Shown here: piece by piece, positions 35,121 to 43,801 of the stretch | Position numbering within the stretch: the stretch's first letter is position 1 | Layout: the number at the start of each line of letters is the position of its first letter | From: Agromyces tardus | Lineage (GTDB): Bacteria > Actinomycetota > Actinomycetes > Actinomycetales > Microbacteriaceae | NCBI RefSeq assembly: GCF_003710805.1 | Contig: NZ_RHHB01000009.1 | Span: forward strand, 29,706-93,705 | Direction: 5' to 3' | DNA length: 64,000 nt | Notes under the pieces: model-generated | Databases searched by the model: none | Told to the model about the DNA's origin: nothing | Seen by the model: the letters and a program-made list of their open reading frames with translations, nothing else | Made by a program: the position numbers and the translations under genes

Positions 35121-36464
35121 ATGGCTCGAGTCGACGCGAATGCCGTCGCGGCGGGGCCGGGCTACGCCCTCTCCCCCGTGCCGAGGTACCGCCGGCCGGT
35201 GCTCGACCGGCTGACGAGCGCGAGCCGCCGGTTCCAGGTCCATGCGCTGGTCGAGCTCGACGTGTCCGAGGCCGGCGCACGGATCGCGGCGGCGGACCAC
35301 CGGGTGTCGTGGACCGGGTTCGTCATCGCGAGCCTCGCCCGTGCGGTCGCGAGGCATCCGGAGGTGAATGCGCGGAAGGCCGGCGCTCGCATCCTGACCT
35401 TCGATCGGGTCGACCTCGGCGTGACCGTCGAACGGGAATGGCAGGGGCGGCGGATCCTCGACGTCGTCACGATCCGCGACGCCGACCGCACCCCGTGCGC
35501 CGAGATCTCCCGGTTGCTGCACGAGGCGAAGCACGGCCCCCCGGGTGGTGCGCCGGCGCCGCGCGGCCTGACGGCGGCGATGCTGCGCCTGCCCGGACCA
35601 CTGCGGCGCACCGCGTTCCGGATCGCGGGCAGGAATCCGCGCGTCGCGGCGAGCTTCGGACCCGCGGTGGGCGTCACGTCGCTCGGCATGTTCTCGAGCG
35701 GGTGGGCGTGGGCGGTCCCCCTCGCCCCCCTGACGGTGATCGCCACCGTCGGTGCCGTCGTCGATCGCGCGGTGGTGCGCGAAGACAGTATCGTGGCGAG
35801 GCCGATGATGCCGCTCACGCTGAGCTTCGACCACGCCGTGATCGACGGCGCGCCCGCCGCTCGCTTCACCGAGACGTTCCGCTCGCTCGTCGAGTCGGCC
35901 GCGGCCTTCGACGAGTCACCGATCGACGACGGCAGCGCCGACTCGGGCGGCCCACCGGTCGCGCCGGTATCGCACAGCGACGCAGCCCCGGTCGCACCGC
36001 TCGCGTTCGACCTCGCGGTGGCGATACGACGCCCGCCACGCGCGGTCTTCGCACTGCTCACCGACATCCAGGACGCGGAACCGATTCCGCGGGACGCCGT
36101 GATCAGGATGGTCAAGGATCCCCCTGGCCCGACCGTCGCCGGCACGCGATGGCACGAATCGGTGAGGATCGCGCCGTTCTCCTGGTTCCACGTCGAGAGT
36201 GTGGTGACCGACGTCCAGCCGCCGCACCGGCTCGCGATGGACTTCCACAGCCTGTGGCTGACCGGGCACTTGGCCTACGAGATCGAGCCCGTCGCCGGCG
36301 GATGCGTCCTGCACCACCGCGAGACGGTGCGAGCGCGCGTGCTGCGGCGGTGGCTGCAGCCGCTCGTGGAGCGGGGCATGCGCCCGCGGCTCCTGCGGCG
36401 TCTGGCCGATATCCGGTCGATCGTCGAGGAGACGACGGAGGACGCGGCCACCGAGACCGTGTGA
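35121..36464 (+). CDS. Orphan 2-oxoacid-dehydrogenase-type acyltransferase domain fused to SRPBCC
   Basis: 447 residues. Residues 20-265 match the E2 catalytic (CAT-like) domain, with FDHAVIDG carrying the catalytic His and Asp. No lipoyl or subunit-binding domain is present, so it cannot work as a normal E2. Residues about 298-445 form an SRPBCC domain starting DLAVAIRRPPRAVFALLTDI and containing VAGTRWHESVRIAPFSWFH. A CoA-dependent acyl transfer to a hydrophobic acceptor held by SRPBCC is a reasonable guess. The ribosome site GAGGAGGTGAGG is strong. It lies 42 bp after the esterase gene, in one likely operon. Confidence 0.82.
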   Translation: MARVDANAVAAGPGYALSPVPRYRRPVLDRLTSASRRFQVHALVELDVSEAGARIAAADHRVSWTGFVIASLARAVARHPEVNARKAGARILTFDRVDLGVTVEREWQGRRILDVVTIRDADRTPCAEISRLLHEAKHGPPGGAPAPRGLTAAMLRLPGPLRRTAFRIAGRNPRVAASFGPAVGVTSLGMFSSGWAWAVPLAPLTVIATVGAVVDRAVVREDSIVARPMMPLTLSFDHAVIDGAPAARFTETFRSLVESAAAFDESPIDDGSADSGGPPVAPVSHSDAAPVAPLAFDLAVAIRRPPRAVFALLTDIQDAEPIPRDAVIRMVKDPPGPTVAGTRWHESVRIAPFSWFHVESVVTDVQPPHRLAMDFHSLWLTGHLAYEIEPVAGGCVLHHRETVRARVLRRWLQPLVERGMRPRLLRRLADIRSIVEETTEDAATETV

Positions 36465-36508
36465 GCGACGCTCGTCGCCGAGCCGTGCCGCTCACGGATC
36501 CGACGCGA

Positions 36509-36532
36509 GAGCCTGCCGGGTTCCGCAGGCTC
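36509..36532. terminator. Terminator hairpin between convergent genes
   Basis: GAGCCTGC and GCAGGCTC pair perfectly around an eight-base loop, between the SRPBCC fusion gene and the response regulator gene. Confidence 0.6.
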
Positions 36533-36534
36533 CG

Positions 36535-37179
36535 TCAGCCCTGCCGAGCGGCAAGGTACGCGACCACGGCCCGGACTCGGCGATTGTCCGACGAGGTCGA
36601 GGGAAGCTCGAGCTTGGTGAAGACGTGCTGCACATGCGTGTAGACCGTATGCAGGCTCACACTGAGGCGCTCTGCGATCCCCCGGTCGGAGAGTCCCTCG
36701 GCCATGAGCCGCAGGACCGCGCGCTCCCGATCGGTGAGGACCGCCAAGGACGAATCCGCGGTGACCATGTGCGCAACGAGGACGGGGTCGACGAACGTGC
36801 CCCCGGCCGCGATGCGGGACATCGCGGTCTCGAGGACATCCGGCCGCAGCACGTTGTCCTTCAGGAGATATCCGACACCTCCCGGCGCGTGTGCAAGCAG
36901 CAGGGCGGCGTACGAGCCCACCACGTACTGCGAGAGCACCAGCACGCCGATGCCGGGGTGGCGGGAGCGGATGCCGGCGGCCAGCCGCAGGCCTTCGTCC
37001 GTGTACGTCGGCGGCATCTTGATGTCGACCAGCACCACGTCGGGTGTGCTGGCTCGAACCAGGGCCGGCACCGCTGTCGGATTCTCGGCGACGCCGACGA
37101 CCTCGTGTCCTCGGGCCGCGAGCAGCGCGATCAGTCCCTCGCGCACGAGGAGACTGTCGTCGACCACCATCAGGCGCAT
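36535..37179 (-). CDS. NarL/LuxR-type response regulator
   Basis: 214 residues. The receiver domain (1-120) has VVDDS, the phospho-acceptor Asp in VLVDIKMP and the Lys in GYLLKDNV. The LuxR helix-turn-helix follows (LTDRERAVLRLMAEGLSDRG and IAERLSVSLHTVYTHVQHVF). Its first ten bases overlap the end of the histidine kinase gene, so it is the cognate output regulator. Confidence 0.94.
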   Translation of the reverse strand: MRLMVVDDSLLVREGLIALLAARGHEVVGVAENPTAVPALVRASTPDVVLVDIKMPPTYTDEGLRLAAGIRSRHPGIGVLVLSQYVVGSYAALLLAHAPGGVGYLLKDNVLRPDVLETAMSRIAAGGTFVDPVLVAHMVTADSSLAVLTDRERAVLRLMAEGLSDRGIAERLSVSLHTVYTHVQHVFTKLELPSTSSDNRRVRAVVAYLAARQG

Positions 37180-38942
37180 GGCACCTCCAAGGTCACGACG
37201 GTGCCGTGGTCACGCCGGCTGTCGATGGTGAGCGTGCCGTCGACCGACGCCAGCCGGTCCCGTACGCCGACCAGTCCCGAACCGTCCCCGTCGGCTCCGC
37301 CGGCGCCGTCGTCGCTCACTTCGATCACGATCCGGTCGTCGCGGTCGATCACGGAGACGCGGACCAGGGTCGGCGCCGCATGCTTGAGGGCATTCGTGAT
37401 CGCCTCGCTCGCGGAGAAGTACGCGGCGGCCTCGATTTCCGGCGAGCACCGGCGAACCGGGCCGTGCGCCTCCAGCACGACACGGGCGCCGAGGCGCGCG
37501 GCAAGGGCGTCGAGAGCGGCCACGAGCCCCAGATCGGTCAGGACCGCGGGATGGATTCCCGCTGCGAGCTCGCGCATCTCGGTGAGGGCGCTCGTCAGCT
37601 CACCCTCGGCCGCATCGAACAGGCTCGCGTCGCCGGGTCTCTGTCGCAGCAACTGCAGGGCGATGCCGATGGCCAGCAGCCGCTGCTGCGCGCCGTCGTG
37701 CAGGTCCCGCTCGAGCCGGGCCCGCGCTTCGTTCGTGGCGTTCACGATCCTGGCGCGCGACTCGCGAACCTCCCGCAACTGGGCGCGCACCTCCGCCTGC
37801 AGCCGGGCGTTCTCGAGCATGAGTCGTGTCGCGGAGCCCGCCGCGGTGAGGAGTGCCGGCTCCTCGTCGAGGGAACGGTCGTGGCGGATCAACGCCATCG
37901 GCATCTCTGGCTCGCCGACCGCCGTGACGGTCGTACGGTCGTCGGGCTCGGGCCGGGGCACCGGCCTGCCCCGGGAATCCGCGAAGCCGTCTCCGACCGG
38001 GAATGCGACCGTGAGGGTCGGGTCGCCCAGGGCGATGGCCAGGGATCGCTCCAGGTCCGCACCGGCGCCTCCCGCCAGTTTCACGACGAGCTCACCGATT
38101 CGGCGGTACGCGAGCCGTTCGCGGAGCAGGGCGACGAGGAAGGACAGCGGCACGGCCACGAGCGCCACGACCTGGAGGGCGATCAGGGTCGTCATCGAGA
38201 CGCCCCATGCGCTCGTCCCGCGCGGTGCCGCAACCACGGACAGCACGGCGTACAGGGCCGCCGCCACCGCGATCGACGCATACGGCAGGCGGAGGAGTCG
38301 CCGCTCCCGACGACCGGCGCGGCGGTAGCGACCCCACAGCAGGATCAGGAGACACGCGCACAGGCCGACCCACGCGGCGCCGATGACCAGTGACACCGCC
38401 CGATGGACCGACTCGGGAACGACGACGTGGAGGTACGAGCGTGCGCACGCATCGCACGTGCGAGCGCTGACGTGCGCGAACGTCCACCACACGGCCTCGA
38501 CTCCCGCAACGGCGTAGGCGGCGACCACCACGCGCCGCCCGAACGGGTCGAGGAGTCGCCCCGTCGGGTAGGACGCGCCCAGATGGACGGCGAGGGCGGT
38601 CTGCAGGGGGATCAAGGTCGCGGTCAGCGTCACCAGCAGGCGTGGCATCGGGTCGCTGCCCAGAAGCCCGAACGATCCGACGAAGTCGGCCGCCAGGACG
38701 AGGGACAGTGCCAGGATGCGGCGAGCCAGCAATCCGCGGCGCAACCACATCGCGACGACGCCGACGGCGATCCAGGCGACCGCGAAGAGCGCCTCCCGCA
38801 GCACCGATCCCGGTGGAGCGAGGTAGGGGACCGTTGCGAGCACCCAGGCGTCGACGACGAGCACGACGGCCGTGGCGCCGAGCAGGATGAGCGAGGCCCG
38901 GTCGAGAGGTGGCCGTGCGAGGCGGTCGGCGAACGAGGTCAT
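37170..38942 (-). CDS. Sensor histidine kinase (HisKA_3 type)
   Basis: 590 residues. Around eight membrane helices fill the first 285 residues, with an extracytoplasmic loop that has a CDAC pair (RTCDACARSY) which may sense redox or bind metal. After a GAF-like linker comes the dimerisation/phospho-acceptor segment ERDLHDGAQQRLLAIGIALQ (His about 418) and the HATPase domain with NALKHA and DDGAGG. It overlaps regulators on both sides (ATGA with the receiver-only gene, ten bases with the NarL gene). Confidence 0.93.
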   Translation of the reverse strand: MTSFADRLARPPLDRASLILLGATAVVLVVDAWVLATVPYLAPPGSVLREALFAVAWIAVGVVAMWLRRGLLARRILALSLVLAADFVGSFGLLGSDPMPRLLVTLTATLIPLQTALAVHLGASYPTGRLLDPFGRRVVVAAYAVAGVEAVWWTFAHVSARTCDACARSYLHVVVPESVHRAVSLVIGAAWVGLCACLLILLWGRYRRAGRRERRLLRLPYASIAVAAALYAVLSVVAAPRGTSAWGVSMTTLIALQVVALVAVPLSFLVALLRERLAYRRIGELVVKLAGGAGADLERSLAIALGDPTLTVAFPVGDGFADSRGRPVPRPEPDDRTTVTAVGEPEMPMALIRHDRSLDEEPALLTAAGSATRLMLENARLQAEVRAQLREVRESRARIVNATNEARARLERDLHDGAQQRLLAIGIALQLLRQRPGDASLFDAAEGELTSALTEMRELAAGIHPAVLTDLGLVAALDALAARLGARVVLEAHGPVRRCSPEIEAAAYFSASEAITNALKHAAPTLVRVSVIDRDDRIVIEVSDDGAGGADGDGSGLVGVRDRLASVDGTLTIDSRRDHGTVVTLEVPCA

Positions 38943-39292
38943 GCCAGCATCTCGGCGAGCCGCGCGACGGTCAGCTCGTCCTTCTGCAGGAAGCCGCGCA
39001 CCGGCGCGTCGTGCAGGCGTGCGCCCAGTCCGCCGTCGGGGTAGCTGGAGATCAGCACCACCTCGGGCGGGCGCGGAAGTGCGGCGAGCCGCTCCGCGAC
39101 GTCGGCCCCGTTCCCATCGGGCAGCAGCACGTCGAGCAGCACCACGTCGGGTTGGAGTTCACGCGCCGAGGCGACCGCCGCGGCAGCCGAGCCGGCCTCG
39201 CCCACGACGTCGTAGCCGCCGCTCTCCAGCAGGAGCCGGGCCATCGCGCGGAACCCCCCGTGGTCGTCGACGAGCAGCACGGTGCGGACCAT
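38939..39292 (-). CDS. Receiver-only response regulator
   Basis: 117 residues that hold only a receiver domain: LLVDDH, the acceptor Asp in VVLLDVLLPDG, Ser in VLISSYPDG and Lys in GFLQKDEL. No DNA-binding domain is encoded. It is the first gene of the three-gene two-component operon. It could act as a phosphate sink or protein-protein regulator for the kinase. The ATG at 39292 is used; the longer frame upstream has no ribosome site. Confidence 0.88.
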   Translation of the reverse strand: MVRTVLLVDDHGGFRAMARLLLESGGYDVVGEAGSAAAAVASARELQPDVVLLDVLLPDGNGADVAERLAALPRPPEVVLISSYPDGGLGARLHDAPVRGFLQKDELTVARLAEMLA

Positions 39293-39414
39293 GCCTGATT
39301 GTGGCACCGTGCGGCCCGCGCGGCGAGGAATGGTCGACGGAATCACTGGTTTCAGGGAGGCCGGCCCGCATCACGGGAGAGGACGCTGGGAGGACCAGAG
39401 AAAGGGAGCTCATC

Positions 39415-40590
39415 ATGGCCTTCGGACTGCAGACTCGGCGTACGACGTGTGCGGTGCTCGCGCTCGCGATGGCAGCGTGGTCCACGATTGCGTTCGATCC
39501 GAACCCCGCGATCGCCGTGGATGCCGACTGCGGCGTGCACGTCCTGCCGAGCCTCGACACGAGCGGTGCTTCTCCGCACGGGGAGCTGTTGGCGATGACC
39601 GCCGACGGCATCTACGTGGGTGCATCGGACGATGCTGCAGGCAGGCAGCACGCGACGTACTGGATCGGCGGCGTGGCTCATCGGGTTCCGATCGACCTCG
39701 TGGACAGCGGCCTGCTCGACGTCAACGACAGTCACGTGGCAGTCGGGGACGGCTTCGACCCCACGCTCGACCGCTGGCGGGGCTTCGTCTTCGATATCGA
39801 CAGCGGTGTCGTCACGTGGCTGCCGGGCATCGGCGGATACTGGGCCAGCGCGCGACGCATCAACGAACACGGCGTCGCGGTCGGGGACGGCGGAAGCCCG
39901 AACGGCACGGCGCACCCGCTGCGATGGGATGCGCCGTACACCAGCGCCCAACGCCTGCCGAAGGTGGGCGGCGACGGCGGGCACTCCGGCGCTTGGGCCG
40001 TGGGCATCAACGACCACGGCGACATCGTCGGCTCGACGGTTCGCGGCCGCCTCACGCCCGACCGGCGGGACTACGGCGGCGTGCCCGCGCAGGAGCACTG
40101 GGGCGACCTCGACGCGATCGCCTGGCAGCCGGGGCCGGCGGGTCTCGAGGAAGCCGGTCCTGCATCCCACACCTGGGCGGTCAACAACGACGGACGCTCG
40201 GTCGGATTCGCCGACGTCGACGAACTGCAGACGACGGTCGCGGCCTACTGGTCGCTCGATGACGGTCGGCTGCACCTCATGGGCTCGGTCGTCCCGGGAA
40301 TGGCGCAGTCGTACGCCCTCGGTGTGTCAGCGGGCGGGTGGGCAACGGGTGCCGTCGAGACGATCGGCATCGACGAAGCGGATCGCCATGCCTTCGTCTG
40401 GACCGGCTCGGGCGATCTGCTGATGCTGCCCGGCCTCGCGGGCGCCTGGACGGACAACACCTCCAACGCCCACGGTGTGGACGACGCGCGAGACGAGGTC
40501 GTCGGCATGCTGACCGTCGACGGCATCAGTCGGCCGACCGTCTGGCGTTGCGCCTCGGAGCTCGGCGTCGCCGCCGGTGACGCATCATGA
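39415..40590 (+). CDS. Secreted HAF-like repeat protein
   Basis: 391 residues. A signal peptide (AVLALAMAAWSTIAF, ending near AIAVDA) precedes several repeats of about 50 residues, each with an aromatic-Trp motif and an I/V-N-x-x-G-x-x-V-G turn (RINEHGVAVGDG, GINDHGDIVGST, AVNNDGRSVGFA, GVDDARDEVVGM). This is the pattern of HAF-type extracellular repeats of unknown role, probably a beta-propeller. AAGGGAG six bases upstream supports ATG 39415. It is divergent from the two-component operon, 122 bp away, and could be its target. Confidence 0.8.
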   Translation: MAFGLQTRRTTCAVLALAMAAWSTIAFDPNPAIAVDADCGVHVLPSLDTSGASPHGELLAMTADGIYVGASDDAAGRQHATYWIGGVAHRVPIDLVDSGLLDVNDSHVAVGDGFDPTLDRWRGFVFDIDSGVVTWLPGIGGYWASARRINEHGVAVGDGGSPNGTAHPLRWDAPYTSAQRLPKVGGDGGHSGAWAVGINDHGDIVGSTVRGRLTPDRRDYGGVPAQEHWGDLDAIAWQPGPAGLEEAGPASHTWAVNNDGRSVGFADVDELQTTVAAYWSLDDGRLHLMGSVVPGMAQSYALGVSAGGWATGAVETIGIDEADRHAFVWTGSGDLLMLPGLAGAWTDNTSNAHGVDDARDEVVGMLTVDGISRPTVWRCASELGVAAGDAS

Positions 40591-40676
40591 GGCGCGCGAG
40601 CGACGCCGGTCGCATCCACGCTCGGACTCGCGGACGCACCCACGGCCCGTGTCCACCGGGGTGAGGGCGACGATCG

Positions 40677-40710
40677 AAAAAGTCCTGACGAACCGAAGTT
40701 CGTCAGGACT
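40677..40710 (-). terminator. Rho-independent terminator after tRNA-Pro
   Basis: On the minus strand AGTCCTGACGAAC and GTTCGTCAGGACT form a perfect 13-bp stem with a TTCG tetraloop, then TTTT. It ends five bases after the tRNA. Confidence 0.93.
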
Positions 40711-40714
40711 CTCG

Positions 40715-40788
<74 letters not shown>

Positions 40789-41021
40789 ATGTCATCCGCT
40801 CTCGCGAAGACAACTTGACCATCATAGCGGCATCCGCGGTGGTGCTCGTGCACATGCAGCACCCCTCGGACCCGATCGGCGCCGCGCTGCGCCGACCCGC
40901 CGAGACCGCGCTCGGAACACCGGCAGCGCAGGCGCGATCCACGACGAATGCACTGCCGATTGATACCCGTGTCATAGACCGCGTTCCTACGCTCGCCTCA
41001 CCGAACACTCCAGGAGGAACC
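40789..41021. promoter_or_regulatory. 233-bp gap with tRNA-Pro promoter
   Basis: TATGAT (40826-40821, minus) is a clear -10 for tRNA-Pro. On the plus side TACGCT (40988-40993) could serve the membrane-protein gene. No gene is seen. Confidence 0.5.
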
Positions 41022-41498
41022 GTGTCGAACATCTCCCCGCGCCGCCCGGCGTTGAACATCCCGCTGCTCGCCCTGTGGGCGGCCTCGATCGGGGTGGCCG
41101 TGCTGGGCTCCATGCTGCTGCAGCACGGCAACGCCGAACTCGCCGCGTTCTACACGGCCGGCGGCTCGGACTACCAGCAGTTCCTCGGACTGCAATCGCA
41201 GGGCACGATCGGCGGGATGCTGCTGACGGCCGGCGTCGTCGGCGGGTTCATCGCACTCGCGACCCACGCGCGCAATCGCGCCGCCAGGCTCGTCGCGGCG
41301 AGTGCGATCGACGATGCCGCGAGCGAGGCCGACCGGATGGACGACGTGCTGTACATCGAGGACATCGACGACGTCGATGACACGACGGATGCCGCGACGC
41401 GGCCTGAGGCGCCCGCCGCTGCCTCCACGGCCGACGCACCCGTCCCGGCCGCCGACGCCGCGCCCGCGCCCCTCGAGCCCACCTCCGTGCGCGGCTGA
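41022..41498 (+). CDS. Two-span membrane protein with acidic/Ala tail
   Basis: 158 residues, family not named. Two membrane helices (PLLALWAASIGVAVLGSMLL and GTIGGMLLTAGVVGGFIALA) flank an outside loop with Tyr and Gln (FYTAGGSDYQQFLGLQ). An acidic stretch (MDDVLYIEDIDDVDD) and an Ala/Pro tail follow in the cytoplasm. The GTG at 41022 has AGGAGG four bases upstream. No function can be assigned. Confidence 0.8.
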   Translation: MSNISPRRPALNIPLLALWAASIGVAVLGSMLLQHGNAELAAFYTAGGSDYQQFLGLQSQGTIGGMLLTAGVVGGFIALATHARNRAARLVAASAIDDAASEADRMDDVLYIEDIDDVDDTTDAATRPEAPAAASTADAPVPAADAAPAPLEPTSVRG

Positions 41499-41558
41499 CC
41501 GCCGTCGCAACCCGGGCGGGCGCGAGCGCGGCATCCGTGGCCGCCCTCCCGCCCGCCC

Positions 41559-41570
41559 TAGGCTGGCGCC
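41559..41570 (+). promoter_or_regulatory. Leaderless-type -10 for the F420-type gene
   Basis: TAGGCT (41559-41564), six bases, ATG at 41571. Confidence 0.6.
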
Positions 41571-42065
41571 ATGGCGATGAAGAAGCCCGGCCCGGTGCTC
41601 CGGTGGTTCGCTCGGGCCCCGTACGTCGCCTACCGTGCGCGCCTCGGCTGGCTGTTCGGGTCCCGATTCCTCATGATCACCACCACCGGCCGCAAGACGG
41701 GCACGGCGCGGCGCACGATGCTCGAGGTCGCGGCCCTCGACGGCCGCGGCGCGGCATCCGCCGTTCCGACCCTCTGGGTGATCGCCAGCCGCGGCAGGAA
41801 CACCGACTGGTACCGGAACGCGGTCGCGGGCGGCCCGGTCCAGGTCGACTGGAAGTCGTATCACGCCTCCGTGCGCGCATACCCGCTCGATGCGCGGGAG
41901 CGGGTCGACCTGCTCGCCGACTACCGGCGCCACCATCCCAAGGCCGCGGCACTGCTCAGCCGAGGCGTGCTCGGCGAGGAGCTCACCGACGATCCGGAGG
42001 CCGTGCGCCGGCTCGCGACCGAATTGCGGGCACTCCGGCTCGAACCCGTCTCCCGCGAAGCCTGA
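41571..42065 (+). CDS. Deazaflavin (F420)-dependent nitroreductase family protein
   Basis: 164 residues of the Ddn-like split-barrel family. The segments LMITTTGRKTGTARRTML, VIASRGRNTDWYRN and the strand PVQVDWKS are typical. Relatives use F420H2 (or FMN/heme) to reduce quinones or nitro compounds. A second member is encoded at 46623-47066. Cofactor choice is not decided by sequence alone. Confidence 0.88.
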   Translation: MAMKKPGPVLRWFARAPYVAYRARLGWLFGSRFLMITTTGRKTGTARRTMLEVAALDGRGAASAVPTLWVIASRGRNTDWYRNAVAGGPVQVDWKSYHASVRAYPLDARERVDLLADYRRHHPKAAALLSRGVLGEELTDDPEAVRRLATELRALRLEPVSREA

Positions 42066-42098
42066 CCAAGGGGGTCGCCGGATGTCGGCGGACCCGGG

Positions 42099-42110
42099 TA
42101 GCGTGCCGCC
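42099..42110 (+). promoter_or_regulatory. Leaderless-type -10 for the GNAT gene
   Basis: TAGCGT (42099-42104), six bases, ATG at 42111. Confidence 0.6.
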
Positions 42111-42731
42111 ATGGAATCGAAGCCGAGCGAATCCGCGACCCGGCCACCGCTGCGGGTCGTGCCGGCGGGCGAGGCGCCGTTCGCCGACGTCGAGGCGGTG
42201 TTCGGCACGCGCGGCGACCCCGCCGGCTGCTGGTGCCAGTGGTACAAGATCCGCGGCGCCGAGTGGAACGCGGCGAGCCGCGACGAGCTGCGCGACCGGC
42301 TCGCGGCGCAACTGGCCGAGCCCGGGCCCGGGCCGGGCCTGCTCGCCTACGACGGCGACACGCCCGTGGGGTGGTGCGCCGTCGAGCCGCGCCCCGCACT
42401 CGTGCGGCTGCGGTACAGCCCGGTCGGGTCGGCGACGCCCGATCCCGACTTCGACGATGCCTCGGTGTGGTCGGTGTCGTGCTTCGTCGTGCCGCGCGCC
42501 TTCCGACGCCGCGGCGTCGGAAGGCAGCTCGCGTCCGCCGCCGTGGAGTATGCACGGGCGAACGGCGCCCGGATCCTCGAGGCGTACGCCGTCGACACGG
42601 ACGCGCGATCGAAGCCTCCGGCGGCCGAGCTCTTCCCCGGCACGGCCTCGATGTTCGCAGACGTCGGGTTCACCGAGGTCGCGCGCCCCAAGCCGTATCG
42701 CGTCGTCATGCAGCACCCCCTGCACCACTGA
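42111..42731 (+). CDS. GNAT family N-acetyltransferase
   Basis: 206 residues. The acetyl-CoA-binding segment is VSCFVVPRAFRRRGVGRQLA (about 124-143), with the preceding strand TPVGWCAVEPRP. The N-terminal CWCQWYKIRG, with two Cys, is seen in a GNAT subgroup of unknown substrate. It is 45 bp after the F420-type gene but has its own leaderless-type promoter. Confidence 0.9.
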   Translation: MESKPSESATRPPLRVVPAGEAPFADVEAVFGTRGDPAGCWCQWYKIRGAEWNAASRDELRDRLAAQLAEPGPGPGLLAYDGDTPVGWCAVEPRPALVRLRYSPVGSATPDPDFDDASVWSVSCFVVPRAFRRRGVGRQLASAAVEYARANGARILEAYAVDTDARSKPPAAELFPGTASMFADVGFTEVARPKPYRVVMQHPLHH

Positions 42732-42767
42732 CGCGTCAGCGCCCCACGTGTCGGTGCCCGCTACGCG

Positions 42768-43730
42768 TCAGCGCGACTCCCACGCCCGCGTCGCCGAACG
42801 CAGGTCGCGCACCACCTTGGGCAGGTGCTTCAACTGCGACGCGGCCCGGGCGTCCGCGGCGACCGCGAGCCGTTCGAACGCGGCGGCCGGCGCCCCGTCG
42901 TGCGCGGCGTGAGCGGCCATGCGCCGCACGTGCTCCGCGAACAGCACTTCGTCGCGGTGGTCGCCGAGCAGGTCGTGCAGGTCGTCCCCGACCGACGCCA
43001 GCGCGTGCGCCCGCCCGTCGAAGAGTTCGAGGGGCTCCTTCGACACCGCCTCGGCCGCGTAACGCAGGCGCCGGCCGGCCTTGCGCACCGCATGCAGGGT
43101 CTCCGTGTCGGATGCGTCGTCGAGCCGTTCACTGCGACGCACCGCGTGTCGCGCCTCGAGCTCGAGCAGCGCGCCGAGCACCTGCTTCGCGGGCTGGGCG
43201 GCGAGCGCCGTGCGCGGCGGATCGTCGAGGAACACCTGCAGCGCGTCGCGACGGGCGTCGGCGCGTGCCGAGCGTTCCCGCTCGGCCAGGCGGGCGTGCG
43301 CCAGGGCGTGCGACGCTCGCTCGGCGTCGATGAGCCGCGCCTGCACCGCTTCGCGCTCCTCCGCGTCGGCGATGACGCCCTCCTCCGCGGCCTCGGCGAG
43401 GGCGCGCTCGGCGACCTGGACGCGCACCTCGAGGTCGCGCACCACGCCGAGCTCACGACCGAACGTGCGGTAGCGGCGGCGCAGCCCCGTGGCGACGGAC
43501 ACGTCGAACAACGGCCCGTACGCGGCGAGCAGGCTGCGCAGCCGTCGCACGTAGGTTCGGAGCTGGTGCACCGCATCGGGCTCGTCGGCCAGCACCGCGG
43601 GTTCGAGCTGCGACATCCGCTCGCCCACCGCCCGCAGCGCGGTGAGCATCGCCGTGCCCGCGTCGAGCACGTCCACCTCGACGTCGTTGTCGTGCTCGGC
43701 CGTGCTGCCCTGTGCCTCGCCGTCGCCCAT
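42768..43730 (-). CDS. CHAD domain-containing protein
   Basis: 320 residues of helical CHAD domain, rich in conserved basic residues (VHQLRTYVRRLRSLLAAYGP and LHAVRKAGRRLRYAAE). CHAD domains bind inorganic polyphosphate and are often near polyphosphate or phosphate enzymes. No CYTH triphosphatase domain is fused. TACGAT-N6-ATG sets the start. It is co-directional with, and 71 bp after, a GH65 phosphorylase gene. Confidence 0.92.
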   Translation of the reverse strand: MGDGEAQGSTAEHDNDVEVDVLDAGTAMLTALRAVGERMSQLEPAVLADEPDAVHQLRTYVRRLRSLLAAYGPLFDVSVATGLRRRYRTFGRELGVVRDLEVRVQVAERALAEAAEEGVIADAEEREAVQARLIDAERASHALAHARLAERERSARADARRDALQVFLDDPPRTALAAQPAKQVLGALLELEARHAVRRSERLDDASDTETLHAVRKAGRRLRYAAEAVSKEPLELFDGRAHALASVGDDLHDLLGDHRDEVLFAEHVRRMAAHAAHDGAPAAAFERLAVAADARAASQLKHLPKVVRDLRSATRAWESR

Positions 43731-43742
43731 GGCGCCATCGTA
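43731..43742 (-). promoter_or_regulatory. Leaderless-type -10 for the CHAD gene
   Basis: On the minus strand TACGAT (43742-43737), six bases, ATG at 43730. Confidence 0.55.
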
Positions 43743-43801
43743 TGCGCCGGGGGCGCGGGCGAGTCGGGACCTCGGTCCCCGGCCGATGTCCGCTCGACGC
43801 A

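Noticed and set aside
32091..35834. A 1247-codon open frame on the minus strand
   Set aside because: It is antisense to the acyltransferase, esterase and acyltransferase-SRPBCC genes, all of which have clear family motifs. Long antisense frames are common at this GC content.
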